DNA from: Nitrosomonas sp.
GTDB lineage: Bacteria > Pseudomonadota > Gammaproteobacteria > Burkholderiales > Nitrosomonadaceae
Length of the DNA: 44,149 nt
Assembly: GCA_021774075.1 (NCBI GenBank)
Contig: JAJFJK010000068.1
Location: 1 to 44,149, forward strand
Direction of reading: 5' to 3'
Made by a program: the position numbers and the translations under genes. The stretch's first letter is position 1; every line of letters begins with the position of its first letter. This document shows positions 26,375 to 33,650 of this stretch, piece after piece. A model generated the notes under the pieces. The model made no database searches and was not told where the DNA came from. It saw only the letters and a program-made list of their open reading frames with translations.

Positions 26375-26387
26375 TTTAGCGGCTAAA
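26375..26387. promoter_or_regulatory. Exact KorB operator (OB) sequence
   Basis: TTTAGCGGCTAAA is an exact match to the RK2/RP4 KorB operator consensus TTTAGC(G/C)GCTAAA. It lies in the divergent region between the TrbA-like gene and the KorB-like gene, so both could be controlled by the KorB-like protein. I found no other exact copy in the window. Confidence 0.85.
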
Positions 26388-26559
26388 CTTTTTTCTCCCG
26401 AATAATAATTCAATCATTGAACAACATTTACATTCAAATTTACCTTCAACTCTAGCTTATATATTCATAAATATACTATGATCTTGATCTCCCTGTTAAT
26501 AATGCTGTTGTATTTTAATAAAAGACTTACCTTTGATAGTTCTGGCTTATAAAACATAA

Positions 26560-27453
26560 ATGAAAAATACCGCTAAAGATAAACTCAAAAAGAAAATTAC
26601 TACAGTAAGTTCGTTAGAACTTGATCTAAGTCTTCTTGATGAAGACCCTAGTCAACCGCGCACCGAATTTGATCCATTTACGCTGCAAGAACTTGCAAAC
26701 ACTATCCGTCTTCGTGGTGTTAAAACACCAATATCAGTACATCCGAACCCAGAGAAAGAAGGACGTTTTATAATTAACCATGGCGCAAGGCGCTTTAGGG
26801 CTTCAATGCTTGCCATGAAAAAAACAATTCCAGCATTTATTGATACAGACTATTCAAAAGTAGATCAGGTCATTGAGAACCTGCAACGAGAGGCTTTAAC
26901 GGCAAGAGAAATTGCCAATTTTGTTGGATATCAATATTCCAAAGGAATTAAACATTCAGAAATAGCCAAAATGATTGGTAAATCTACGGCATTTATATCG
27001 AACCACTACGCATTATTAAATCTGCCGAGTACAATTGCATCGTTATTCAATGAAGGAAAAATTAGGGATGTAGTACTTATCACGAACCTTGTTAGTGCCT
27101 ATAAGGAATCCCCTGAAATCGTGATTGACTGGATAAAAAACCCTGAACAAGAGATAACACGTAGTTCTGTCAAACTTTTACGTCAATTTATTAAAACAGA
27201 GGAGAAACAAACTTTATTAATAAGTACTTCAAAAATAGATAGTGATCCAAATGCTGAACCCCCTGCCAACAGAAAAGAAGCAAATCAATATCATTATTCC
27301 AATGATAAATTATTATCCCTTTTGGATCAGTTTCATAAAAATATTGACTTACAAAAGGATCTTTCAGTTAAAGCTCTTGATAATTTAACAAAACAAGAAC
27401 GAAATAACTTCTCATCTTTACTCCAGAAATTAGTTAATTTTGCAAAAGAATAA
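26560..27453 (+). CDS. korB: KorB/ParB-family regulator
   Basis: A 297-aa ParB-superfamily DNA-binding protein. The ParB N-terminal domain shows LLDEDPSQPRTEFD, GVKTPISVHPNP and HGARRFRASMLA. A ParB/KorB helix-turn-helix follows (LTAREIANFVGYQYSKGIKHSEIAKMIGKSTAFISNHYAL) and then an acidic/hydrophobic C-terminal region like the KorB dimer domain. Its Arg-rich CTP-binding-like motif (GARRFRA) is present. The exact KorB operator upstream supports a KorB role: global repression of transfer, replication and regulator promoters. It is not next to parA, unlike RP4 incC-korB, so a partition role is less certain. Confidence 0.85.
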   Translation: MKNTAKDKLKKKITTVSSLELDLSLLDEDPSQPRTEFDPFTLQELANTIRLRGVKTPISVHPNPEKEGRFIINHGARRFRASMLAMKKTIPAFIDTDYSKVDQVIENLQREALTAREIANFVGYQYSKGIKHSEIAKMIGKSTAFISNHYALLNLPSTIASLFNEGKIRDVVLITNLVSAYKESPEIVIDWIKNPEQEITRSSVKLLRQFIKTEEKQTLLISTSKIDSDPNAEPPANRKEANQYHYSNDKLLSLLDQFHKNIDLQKDLSVKALDNLTKQERNNFSSLLQKLVNFAKE

Positions 27454-27485
27454 AAAGATATATAAGATCTATAAATAGACTAATG

Positions 27486-27514
27486 TATACAATATATCCT
27501 TTTTTAGCTAAAAT
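27486..27514 (+). promoter_or_regulatory. Predicted rep promoter overlapped by a KorA-like operator
   Basis: TATACA (27486-27491), a 17-bp spacer and TAAAAT (27509-27514) form a plausible promoter for the replication initiator. The 12-bp perfect palindrome TTTTAGCTAAAA (27502-27513) overlaps the -10. It differs from the RK2 KorA operator GTTTAGCTAAAC only in the outermost base of each arm. This suggests that a KorA/TrbA-type repressor, perhaps the XRE protein at 25947, controls replication. Confidence 0.55.
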
Positions 27515-27561
27515 ACTAAAAGTAGGTTTTAATTTATTTTTATTTCAGGGGGTAGTCAAGG

Positions 27562-28650
27562 ATGCATAACTCGCAGATAATTTATAGAAAATCTAATAGA
27601 TTAATTCCCCACAAAATGCCAATAAAGAAACCACCAAAAGAACACATAAAAAGTATACAACTTGATCTGTTCTCTCAATTCGTAACCAACGATCAAAGCC
27701 AAGTATCAAATACCGTTGAGCTTTGGGAACGTATACCTAAATATTTTTTTACAGCTAAACAAGTTGAAAAACTACGTACTGATAAAGGATTGGCAGAACC
27801 TTACGAATGGAAATATACAGAAAATGGTAATGAATACACCGTTTCTATTCAACCCGCATTAATCAAACAAAAAAATGGAAGTTACAAAGCTTTTTTCCCT
27901 GGTGTAACAGAAGAACTTATAGAAGAGGCTTTAAAAAAAATAATCACTGACAAACAATTCGCAATCCATGACCCTGAAAAAGTAGAAAGTTGGATTAAAT
28001 TTACTTTGGGTATGATTCAAAAAGAACTTAAAACAAAAGGACGAACTAGAAGTATTGATGAAATCAAGCATGCTATCAACGTTATGAGTTCATGCCTCCT
28101 TACATTTAGTAAAGAGAAAAAAGAACTCTGGAAAGGCGCTATCCTCCAAGACCTAGTTACTGTAAGCCGTAACGAATACTTAGCCTCCACAGGCACTCAT
28201 CACATTGCAAGACTACCCCTCTTTATCAGCCACAGTATAAATAATCTTGACTATAGACAATTTAACTACGAACGATTAATGAGTTGTAACGAACAATTAA
28301 CACGTTGGTTATATAAACGACTTATCAATCGCTTCACCCAAGCTAGTTACACAACAGAATATTCCTGTATGTATTCAGATATAAAACAAGCAAGTGGATT
28401 ATTACAACAACAAAAAGAAGGAAATAATAGAACCAAAATTCTTTCTGCCTTTAATGAGTTGAAACAAAAAGGTGTCATACTTAATGTAAAAATAGACGAG
28501 CGTAAAACAGGCCGAAACATTACAGATATAAAATATACGATTAAAGCAACGCCATTATTCATAAAAGAACAAATTGCTGCCAACAAACGTACCACCGATA
28601 CAAAAACAATAGCTCAAAAATCAGGTATTCAGATTCTTAAAAAACCATAA
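27562..28650 (+). CDS. Plasmid replication initiator
   Basis: A 362-aa protein. Its C-terminal half looks like the winged-helix pair of iteron-binding initiators (NEQLTRWLYKRLINRFTQAS, ILSAFNELKQKGVILNVKI). I could not place it in a named Rep family with confidence; it is not obviously TrfA. The assignment rests on the winged-helix-like C terminus and on the 18-copy iteron array that starts 11 bp after its stop codon, followed by a DnaA box. The ATG at 27562 has AGGGGG about 10 nt upstream. It is probably co-regulated by KorA/TrbA-like and KorB-like proteins. Confidence 0.78.
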   Translation: MHNSQIIYRKSNRLIPHKMPIKKPPKEHIKSIQLDLFSQFVTNDQSQVSNTVELWERIPKYFFTAKQVEKLRTDKGLAEPYEWKYTENGNEYTVSIQPALIKQKNGSYKAFFPGVTEELIEEALKKIITDKQFAIHDPEKVESWIKFTLGMIQKELKTKGRTRSIDEIKHAINVMSSCLLTFSKEKKELWKGAILQDLVTVSRNEYLASTGTHHIARLPLFISHSINNLDYRQFNYERLMSCNEQLTRWLYKRLINRFTQASYTTEYSCMYSDIKQASGLLQQQKEGNNRTKILSAFNELKQKGVILNVKIDERKTGRNITDIKYTIKATPLFIKEQIAANKRTTDTKTIAQKSGIQILKKP

Positions 28651-28660
28651 AATTAAAAGT

Positions 28661-29165
28661 TATAGATTTAACAAACATAAAAAACCTAAGCTATAGGTTT
28701 AACCAGCAATAAGGATTGCAAGTTATAGGTTTAACCAACAAGTGATATAGGTATAACAAGCATTAAAGAACTTAAGTTATAAGTTTAACCAACAAGTGAT
28801 ATAGGTATAACAAGCATTAAAGAACTTAAGTTATAGGTTTAACCAACAAATGATATAGGTATAACAAGCATAAAGGCACCTAAGTTATAGGTATAGCAAG
28901 CATAAAAGCACCTAAGTTATAGGTTTAACCAACAAGTGTTATAGGTATAACCAGAAATATGTTATAGGTTTAACCAACAATTAGAATAATACTTATAGGT
29001 ATAACCAGATTTAAAAATAAAATGATATAGGTATAACCAAAACTACATCAATAAAGTTATAGGTTTAACAAGAATTTATATCAATATGTTAAAGGTTTAA
29101 CCAGAAACTAAAATATAAGTTATAGGTACAACCAGCAGATAAATACTAACCTATAGGTTTAACCA
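28661..29165 (+). repeat. Iteron array, 18 copies (origin of replication)
   Basis: Eighteen direct copies of a 14-bp core, consensus TATAGGTWTAACMA, start at 28661, 28692, 28724, 28746, 28778, 28800, 28832, 28854, 28886, 28918, 28940, 28963, 28994, 29026, 29058, 29090, 29121 and 29152. Start-to-start distances are 22-23 or 31-32 bp, i.e. two or three helical turns, so all copies face the same side of the DNA. Most differ from the consensus by no more than one or two bases. With the initiator upstream and a DnaA box downstream, this is the oriV and probably also the incompatibility/copy-control site. Confidence 0.92.
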
Positions 29166-29218
29166 GCACATAAAAAAAATAATTCCCCATAACTTACTGA
29201 TATTATACTCTATTTTAC

Positions 29219-29228
29219 TTGTGGATAA
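29219..29228 (-). promoter_or_regulatory. DnaA box in oriV
   Basis: TTGTGGATAA, whose reverse complement TTATCCACAA is a consensus DnaA box, lies 54 bp after the last iteron and directly before a long AT-rich stretch. This is the arrangement expected where DnaA helps open the origin. Confidence 0.75.
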
Positions 29229-29590
29229 CTTGCTATTCTTTTCTTCTTTTAATCTTTTAATACTTATATATAATTAACCACAATTATAATAGGTGTACGT
29301 GCAATATAAATATTCAATTTATTCAAACAACTAATATCCTTATAAATTTAACCTAATAAAAGCCTTTTAAACTACTCTAGACAGCTTTTCATAGGCTAAA
29401 ATATATAAACAATACCAAACTACCATATTTATTTTTTAATTGATTACAGAGCTGTTAAGGAGCTTTTAACTAGATAACGAATGACCATAGTATTAAAAAA
29501 ACAAAAGTAAAATAATTTACTCCAAGAAAAAAACAAAGAATCAAACCCTAAGTAATTGGATTAGTTGTACTAAAAAGAATGATTTTTAAT
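29229..29590. other. AT-rich region of oriV, candidate unwinding element
   Basis: About 360 bp of very AT-rich, gene-free DNA between the DnaA box and the KfrB-like gene. It is the likely duplex-unwinding element. No clear iteron continues into it. Confidence 0.5.
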
Positions 29591-29941
29591 ATGAAAAAAC
29601 GCCTAATTGTAATGAATGGACAAAAATTAGCTCAGAATGATTCAACTGGCGATTGGAAAACAGAAAAAGTTACCAAAGCTGAAGGCGTCAAACCTGGTAT
29701 ATACAACCTATACAATGCAGTCGATGCAAATAAATCTAACGATAATATCGGAGAAGTTATTCATGTCGACAAAAAAGATAATGCGCTTTATCAAAAAAAC
29801 GAATCACAATACATTAAACATGATCTAAACTGTTTTGAACAAATTCCAGAAACAGGCCGTATGATAAATATAAAGTACGAAAACAACAAAACAAATATTA
29901 CTGAAGTATCAAAAAAACGTAGTCAAAGTATTAAATTATAA
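29591..29941 (+). CDS. KfrB-domain protein
   Basis: A 116-aa protein starting MKKRLIVMNGQKL and containing KPGIYNLYNAVDANKS, GEVIHVDKKDNALYQK and KHDLNCFEQIPETG, a pattern I recognise from KfrB of IncP plasmids and from KfrB domains at the ends of relaxases. RP4 KfrB is an accessory maintenance protein. Four upstream codons (from ATG 29579) could be added; the ribosome site is weak for either. It lies right after oriV. Confidence 0.7.
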   Translation: MKKRLIVMNGQKLAQNDSTGDWKTEKVTKAEGVKPGIYNLYNAVDANKSNDNIGEVIHVDKKDNALYQKNESQYIKHDLNCFEQIPETGRMINIKYENNKTNITEVSKKRSQSIKL

Positions 29942-30070
29942 TAATTCGTTACTTTAATAGGTATTATATAATTTACTATTTGTTACAAAAATAACGTAAT
30001 ACAACTCTCTTACTTCTTTCGCGTAAATCCTTAGTACTTTTAGTGATAGAGAATCTCACTCCTCAATAGG
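29942..30070. other. Short gene-free spacer before the octamer array
   Basis: Convergent spacer between the KfrB-like gene and the partition locus. AT-rich, no clear terminator seen. Confidence 0.3.
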
Positions 30071-30134
30071 TATACTTTTATAATGTTATACTTTTATACA
30101 ACTATATCTGTATAAGTGTATACAAATATAGTTA
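30071..30134. repeat. Octamer array 1 (8 units), downstream of the RHH gene
   Basis: Eight consecutive 8-bp units in perfect register, every one beginning TATA: TATACTTT, TATAATGT, TATACTTT, TATACAAC, TATATCTG, TATAAGTG, TATACAAA, TATAGTTA. The last overlaps the stop codon of the RHH gene. The same repeat occurs at 30444, 31070 and 31170, so this is probably part of a centromere/operator for the RHH protein. Confidence 0.88.
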
Positions 30135-30419
30135 TAAATCAGCAATACGTTTTTTCCCTTTTTTTACAAAAAGCAAATCCAAGGCCTGTTTTAATAAAGC
30201 TTGGTTGGTTGTCCCCTCCTCTGCTGCAATAATACGAAGCTGCTTTGATACATCTGGTGAAAAATGTCCTCCGATTAACACAGTATTAGATCGCCCTACT
30301 TCTAATTCCTTTTTAGAAGTTTTCCTTGGTTCAATTATTTTCTTTTCAACCACTTTTTGATCTTGTTCTATGACTTGAGATTTTGCGCGGTTAAGCACTT
30401 CTTGTAATGAATTAGCCAT
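30132..30419 (-). CDS. Ribbon-helix-helix partition adaptor (ParG/ParB-type)
   Basis: A 95-aa protein with a flexible, basic N-terminal half and a C-terminal ribbon-helix-helix-like domain (NTVLIGGHFSPDVSKQLRIIAAEEGTTNQALLKQALDLLF). This is the layout of ParG/ParB-type centromere-binding proteins encoded just after a small ParA. The N-terminal arm would stimulate ParA ATPase, and the RHH domain would bind repeated DNA sites and repress the operon. RHH proteins bind tandem 7-8-bp repeats, matching the octamer arrays on both sides. It follows parA by 2 bp. The Met start at 30419 is clear. Confidence 0.82.
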   Translation of the reverse strand: MANSLQEVLNRAKSQVIEQDQKVVEKKIIEPRKTSKKELEVGRSNTVLIGGHFSPDVSKQLRIIAAEEGTTNQALLKQALDLLFVKKGKKRIADL

Positions 30420-30421
30420 AT

Positions 30422-31057
30422 TTAAACATCCTCCCTTTCTTTATATAATTGTATACATGTATATTTGTATAATCTTATAATTTCATCTGCAGCTTTACCG
30501 TTAGGCTCATATTCTTGTACAGCCTTACCCTCAGACTGTGCACGAAAAAAAGCTTTCCTGTTTCCGATATGAACAGGACAAATATGCGCATTTAATTCTC
30601 CTATTGTAGTTATAGCGTCGATTGTTTCCTGTCCTACTGGTGGAACAAATGTAAGGACAATAGAAAATGGTTTGTTCTGTTGTCGTACTATTTCAATAGT
30701 GTGAATCATCGACATAGTGTCAAATACAGCAGTTTTTGTTGGGATGAGAACGTAATGAGCAACTTGAGATGCTTCAAAAGTAACATCGCGCGCAACAGCA
30801 GCGCCATCAATAATTGCTATATCCGTTCCTGCATCATCAGCTGCTTTTAACATTGAAGGAAGCCTCACAGATTGAACAGAGATAACGGCAGGTTTTTCTT
30901 CCTTTCTAACATCTAGCCAGAATGAGGCTGTTGCTTGTGGATCAAGATCAAAAATTGCTACTTTTTTCCCATCTGCCTCAGCGGCAACTGCTAAACAAGT
31001 TGCAAGTGTTGTCTTGCCAACACCACCTTTCTGAGAAAGAATCGATAATACTTTCAT
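30422..31057 (-). CDS. parA: ParA-family partition ATPase
   Basis: A 211-aa type Ib-like ParA/MinD ATPase with a deviant Walker A KGGVGKTTLA at residues 10-19, FDLDPQATASFW, Walker B-like DIAIIDGAA and the switch VLIPTKTAVFDTM. It lacks an N-terminal HTH, so autorepression must come from the RHH partner. Start MKVLSILSQ at 31057. The last 15 or so codons overlap octamer array 2, so the C-terminal residues (RLYKYTCIQLYK) are shaped by the DNA repeat. It is separate from korB, so this pair is the probable partition machine. Confidence 0.92.
   Translation of the reverse strand: MKVLSILSQKGGVGKTTLATCLAVAAEADGKKVAIFDLDPQATASFWLDVRKEEKPAVISVQSVRLPSMLKAADDAGTDIAIIDGAAVARDVTFEASQVAHYVLIPTKTAVFDTMSMIHTIEIVRQQNKPFSIVLTFVPPVGQETIDAITTIGELNAHICPVHIGNRKAFFRAQSEGKAVQEYEPNGKAADEIIRLYKYTCIQLYKEREDV
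30444..30483. repeat. Octamer array 2 (5 units) inside the 3' end of parA
   Basis: Five consecutive octamers, each beginning TATA: TATAATTG, TATACATG, TATATTTG, TATAATCT, TATAATTT. They occupy coding sequence for the ParA C terminus, so the same bases serve as protein code and as repeat. Confidence 0.8.
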
Positions 31058-31069
31058 ATAATATTCCCC

Positions 31070-31133
31070 TATAGAGCTATACGCCTATAATATTATAGTT
31101 ATATAGCAGTATAAATGTATACAGTTATAATGA
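31070..31133. repeat. Octamer array 3 (8 units), parA promoter region
   Basis: Eight consecutive octamers, all beginning TATA (TATAGAGC through TATAATGA), starting 12 bp upstream of the parA start codon. They cover the likely promoter, so RHH binding here would autorepress parA. They are offset by 4 bp from the register of array 4, from which 36 bp separate them. Confidence 0.88.
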
Positions 31134-31169
31134 AAATATTTAATATTAAATGGGTTATCCTCCAAAGCA

Positions 31170-31417
31170 TATACACTTATACCTGTATATCATTATAAAG
31201 GTATACTGTTATAAGTCTATATAAGTATAAAAGTATTATTGTATAGGTGTATATTTATATATGAGTATATTTGTATATTACTATAAGTATTAATGTGTAT
31301 AAAAATATAAAAATATAAGGATATAGTTGTATATATGTATACATATATAGGTGTAATTATATATATTGTTATAGTTGTATAGTTGTATAGTTGTATAGTT
31401 GTATATGTGTATATGAA
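31170..31417. repeat. Octamer array 4 (31 units), candidate centromere (parS)
   Basis: Thirty-one consecutive 8-bp units span 248 bp with no break in register; 28 begin TATA and the exceptions at 31234, 31290 and 31354 begin TATT, TTAA and TAAT. Four adjacent units at 31370-31401 are identical (TATAGTTG); elsewhere the last four bases vary. Length and position upstream of parA make this the best centromere candidate. Confidence 0.9.
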
Positions 31418-31960
31418 CTAAGGACAGATTAACCACAGAGGCTGTCATTAATCATTTAGATTTTTCCTGGTTTTTATATAAAGAATTTAGAACCTCAGCT
31501 TTCTGTAAAAGGTAGGTGGACAAAATCATTTGTTTTTGTCCACTTGGGTGAGTTAATCATTTTTTTAATTCTTGTTCTCTGCATAAGCGTAGAACTTTAT
31601 CTATGAGGCGATTAGGCTATTCACTAATAAGCAACTGTTTGACCGCCAGATTATTGCCCTGAAAGGGGAGTGTGACCGTGTTTTTGTAGAAGATGGTGTT
31701 TTGGCAACTAAAAAAAAGGCTAGTATAAGCGTGATATTTAGTTTAAATCATTGACACAGAATTTTAATACCACCACCACGCCGGAAGAAGAATTACTCGA
31801 TAGTATTCCTCTGCAACCTATTATCGGTCTTGTCAGAGATTTACAGGCTAGTCCCAGAACACTTACGCGGGCTATGAAGGGGTAGATTTATATTGCGAAT
31901 GGGTGCTTTTAAGGTGTATATTAGAACCTATCAGAAGATTTTAAATTTAGAGGCAATATC
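31418..31960. other. Gene-free 543 bp with hairpin and decayed coding fragments
   Basis: A perfect 10-bp inverted repeat GTGGACAAAA (31516-31525) / TTTTGTCCAC (31534-31543) with an 8-nt loop could be a terminator or operator. Two short stop-to-stop frames on the plus strand, about 31605-31752 and 31752-31885, read like protein (for example LFDRQIIALKGECDRVF and PLQPIIGLVRDLQ) but lack starts and are probably remnants of lost genes. Confidence 0.4.
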
Positions 31961-32218
31961 ATGACAAAGCAATCAGTTAACTTTACATCGCCTAATGACG
32001 ATTGGCTCAATGCAAAGGTTGCGAGTAAAGAATATCCAAACAAAACGGATGTTATAAACGATCTTATTCGCCGTGAGCGAGAGCGTGAAGAAAAATTTCA
32101 AACGCTTAAAGCTGCGATTGAGGAAGGTTTAGCCAGTGGAATCAGTGATAAAACCGTTGAAGAAATTAGAAACGATGTACTTAAACGGTTAAAAAAGAAT
32201 GGGCAGATACCAGCTTAG
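31961..32218 (+). CDS. ParD-type antitoxin
   Basis: An 85-aa protein with an N-terminal ribbon-helix-helix (SVNFTSPNDDWLNAKVASKEYPNKTDVINDLIRRERERE) and a C-terminal arm rich in charged residues that would wrap the toxin. The TDVINDLIRRE pattern is typical of ParD/CopG antitoxins. It precedes and overlaps the toxin gene by 20 bp, and would autorepress the pair. Confidence 0.88.
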   Translation: MTKQSVNFTSPNDDWLNAKVASKEYPNKTDVINDLIRREREREEKFQTLKAAIEEGLASGISDKTVEEIRNDVLKRLKKNGQIPA

Positions 32219-32492
32219 TAAAGCAGCACAATTTGATATAGATGATTTGTATGCTAAGGGCATTTTAGAATATGGCTTACGTCAGGCTGATCTATATTAT
32301 GATGGTTTGATTGAACGCTTTGAATTTCTCACAGACAATTCAAATATAGGTGTAAATTCAGACGAGCTTGCGCCTAACTTACAGCGATTTCCTTATGGTC
32401 GCCATGTTGTTTTTTTTACCAGCACAGACACCGGAATTATGATTGTTCGCGTATTAGGTGAAGAGATGGATTTTGAACGCCATATCACATAA
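32199..32492 (+). CDS. ParE-type toxin
   Basis: A 97-aa RelE/ParE-superfamily toxin: QLSKAAQFDIDDLYAKGILEYG at the N terminus, then PNLQRFPYGRHVVFFTSTDTGIMIVRVLGEEMDFERHI, the usual ParE ending. ParE toxins poison DNA gyrase. ATG 32199 lies within the antitoxin 3' end, consistent with coupled translation. Confidence 0.88.
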   Translation: MGRYQLSKAAQFDIDDLYAKGILEYGLRQADLYYDGLIERFEFLTDNSNIGVNSDELAPNLQRFPYGRHVVFFTSTDTGIMIVRVLGEEMDFERHIT

Positions 32493-32779
32493 TAAGCTTA
32501 AACATGATGGAGTAATAACCGGATAGCTGTAAATAGCGCCAACTTTTATGGCTATAGGCATAAGACTTAACGAGATGGAAATCACCATTTTTTATTTTGC
32601 GGTGTAAAAATGGGCTGTAGGGCAGGGTTGTGGTGGTTTTTCGGGGTTTTGTGAACTGGTTAACTTTTAGGTAATAGTTAACGAGATTGTTGGCTAGGGA
32701 CTAGAAAGAGGACAAAACTAACTTTGGTAACTATTTAGACATTTTAGGATAAGAGTAGCGGCGACCTGAAAAACGACTA
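32493..32779. other. Gene-free spacer with copy 1 of a dispersed repeat
   Basis: No gene seen. Bases 32540-32620 are closely similar, in the same orientation, to 43761-43840 near the right edge of the window: both begin aacttttat and end with aaaaatgggct. These are probably remnants of one mobile element or of duplicated flanking DNA. Confidence 0.5.
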
Positions 32780-32801
32780 TCCCCGCCGCAAGCAGCGGGG
32801 A
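32780..32801 (-). terminator. Probable terminator of the PEP-CTERM gene
   Basis: A GC-rich hairpin (CCCCGC on one arm, GCGGGG on the other, with a partly paired TGCTTGCG between) begins about 25 bp past the stop of the PEP-CTERM gene. On the minus strand it is followed within 8 nt by a T-run (GTTTTT), fitting an intrinsic terminator. Confidence 0.55.
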
Positions 32802-32825
32802 ATTGACCTTGTTAAGACTTAACTG

Positions 32826-33650
32826 TCAAGTAGCTATTCTTAGACGACGGAAAAGAGCAACCATTCCAATAAAAGTCAATCCGAGGGTGCTTGGTATTGG
32901 TATAGGATTTGTCTGTTGACATTCAGGTAAATTCGGATTTGTTTGACAAGGAAAAACCTGAATAGCAGTACCCTGTACCCCAACCGTAAAGCCATTCCAG
33001 AACTCATTGCTCGAACTGCGCCATGTAACCGAATCAAATGCTCCGGAAAACCTAAGAACGCCGTGAGGTTCTGTTCCTCCGACGTTATTTGAGTTTAATT
33101 GATACTCAAAATTACCGCTACCTAGGTCGACAATAACTTTTTCTGCGCCACCGCATCCCCAATAACCGCAGTCATTCCCATCAACACCGCCTAAGCTTAG
33201 GATTTCAAAATCCTGATCAAAAGCGTAACCATTACCATTCAAACTCACAAATCCAAAAACGGGGTTAGCAATAGCTTGTGAAAAACCAAGTGTTTGAGAT
33301 CCTTGACGACTCAAAGCTAAAATGTCGGTACCTGTAGGTATATTATCGACTCCATTAGCTCCTGTGCTAGTATACGGCGAAGTAGATGGGTCTCGTCCTG
33401 CACGATTGTTTTGCCAGTAGTCAATACCGCCACCATTCATCTGTGAAAATCCAATTCCTTGCGCATTAGTATAGGTAACACCAATAGTCTCACTACCCGA
33501 AGTGATCGAACCTGTTGCTGTGTAACCATTAGTAGCCGACTGACTAGTCCAGTCTGTCCAATTAATTGGAACGGCCATAGTAGATAAACTAATGCAACTA
33601 AATACTACGGCAACTAAATATTTTAGATTGTGAATTATCCCCTTCTTCAT
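32826..33650 (-). CDS. PEP-CTERM-type exported protein
   Basis: A 274-aa secreted protein. The signal peptide (LKYLVAVVFSCISLSTMAV) precedes a low-complexity, Gly/Asn/Ser-rich extracellular-type body with a GNDCGYWGCGGAEK motif. It ends with PIPSTLGLTFIGMVALFRRLRIAT, i.e. a proline motif, hydrophobic helix and arginine cluster as in PEP-CTERM sorting signals (canonical PEP replaced by PIPS). Such proteins are sorted by exosortase EpsH and tied to exopolysaccharide. No exosortase is in the window, so it depends on the chromosome. ATG 33650 has AAGGGA upstream; nine earlier codons are unsupported. Confidence 0.85.
   Translation of the reverse strand: MKKGIIHNLKYLVAVVFSCISLSTMAVPINWTDWTSQSATNGYTATGSITSGSETIGVTYTNAQGIGFSQMNGGGIDYWQNNRAGRDPSTSPYTSTGANGVDNIPTGTDILALSRQGSQTLGFSQAIANPVFGFVSLNGNGYAFDQDFEILSLGGVDGNDCGYWGCGGAEKVIVDLGSGNFEYQLNSNNVGGTEPHGVLRFSGAFDSVTWRSSSNEFWNGFTVGVQGTAIQVFPCQTNPNLPECQQTNPIPIPSTLGLTFIGMVALFRRLRIAT

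Noticed and set aside
26560..27453. KorB-like protein as the ParB partner of ParA
   Set aside because: The RHH gene is directly coupled to parA and surrounded by its likely binding sites; korB is 3 kb away, although crosstalk cannot be excluded.
28661..29165. CRISPR array
   Set aside because: The repeats are only 14 bp, spacers are 8-18 bp and similar to each other, and no cas genes are present; iterons explain the pattern.
31170..31417. Simple low-complexity AT tract
   Set aside because: The strict 8-bp register over 31 units with conserved TATA heads and variable tails is not expected of random AT-rich DNA or of a simple dinucleotide repeat.
31605..31885. Functional small genes before parD
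   Set aside because: The frames lack start codons and ribosome sites and are interrupted; they look like decayed fragments.
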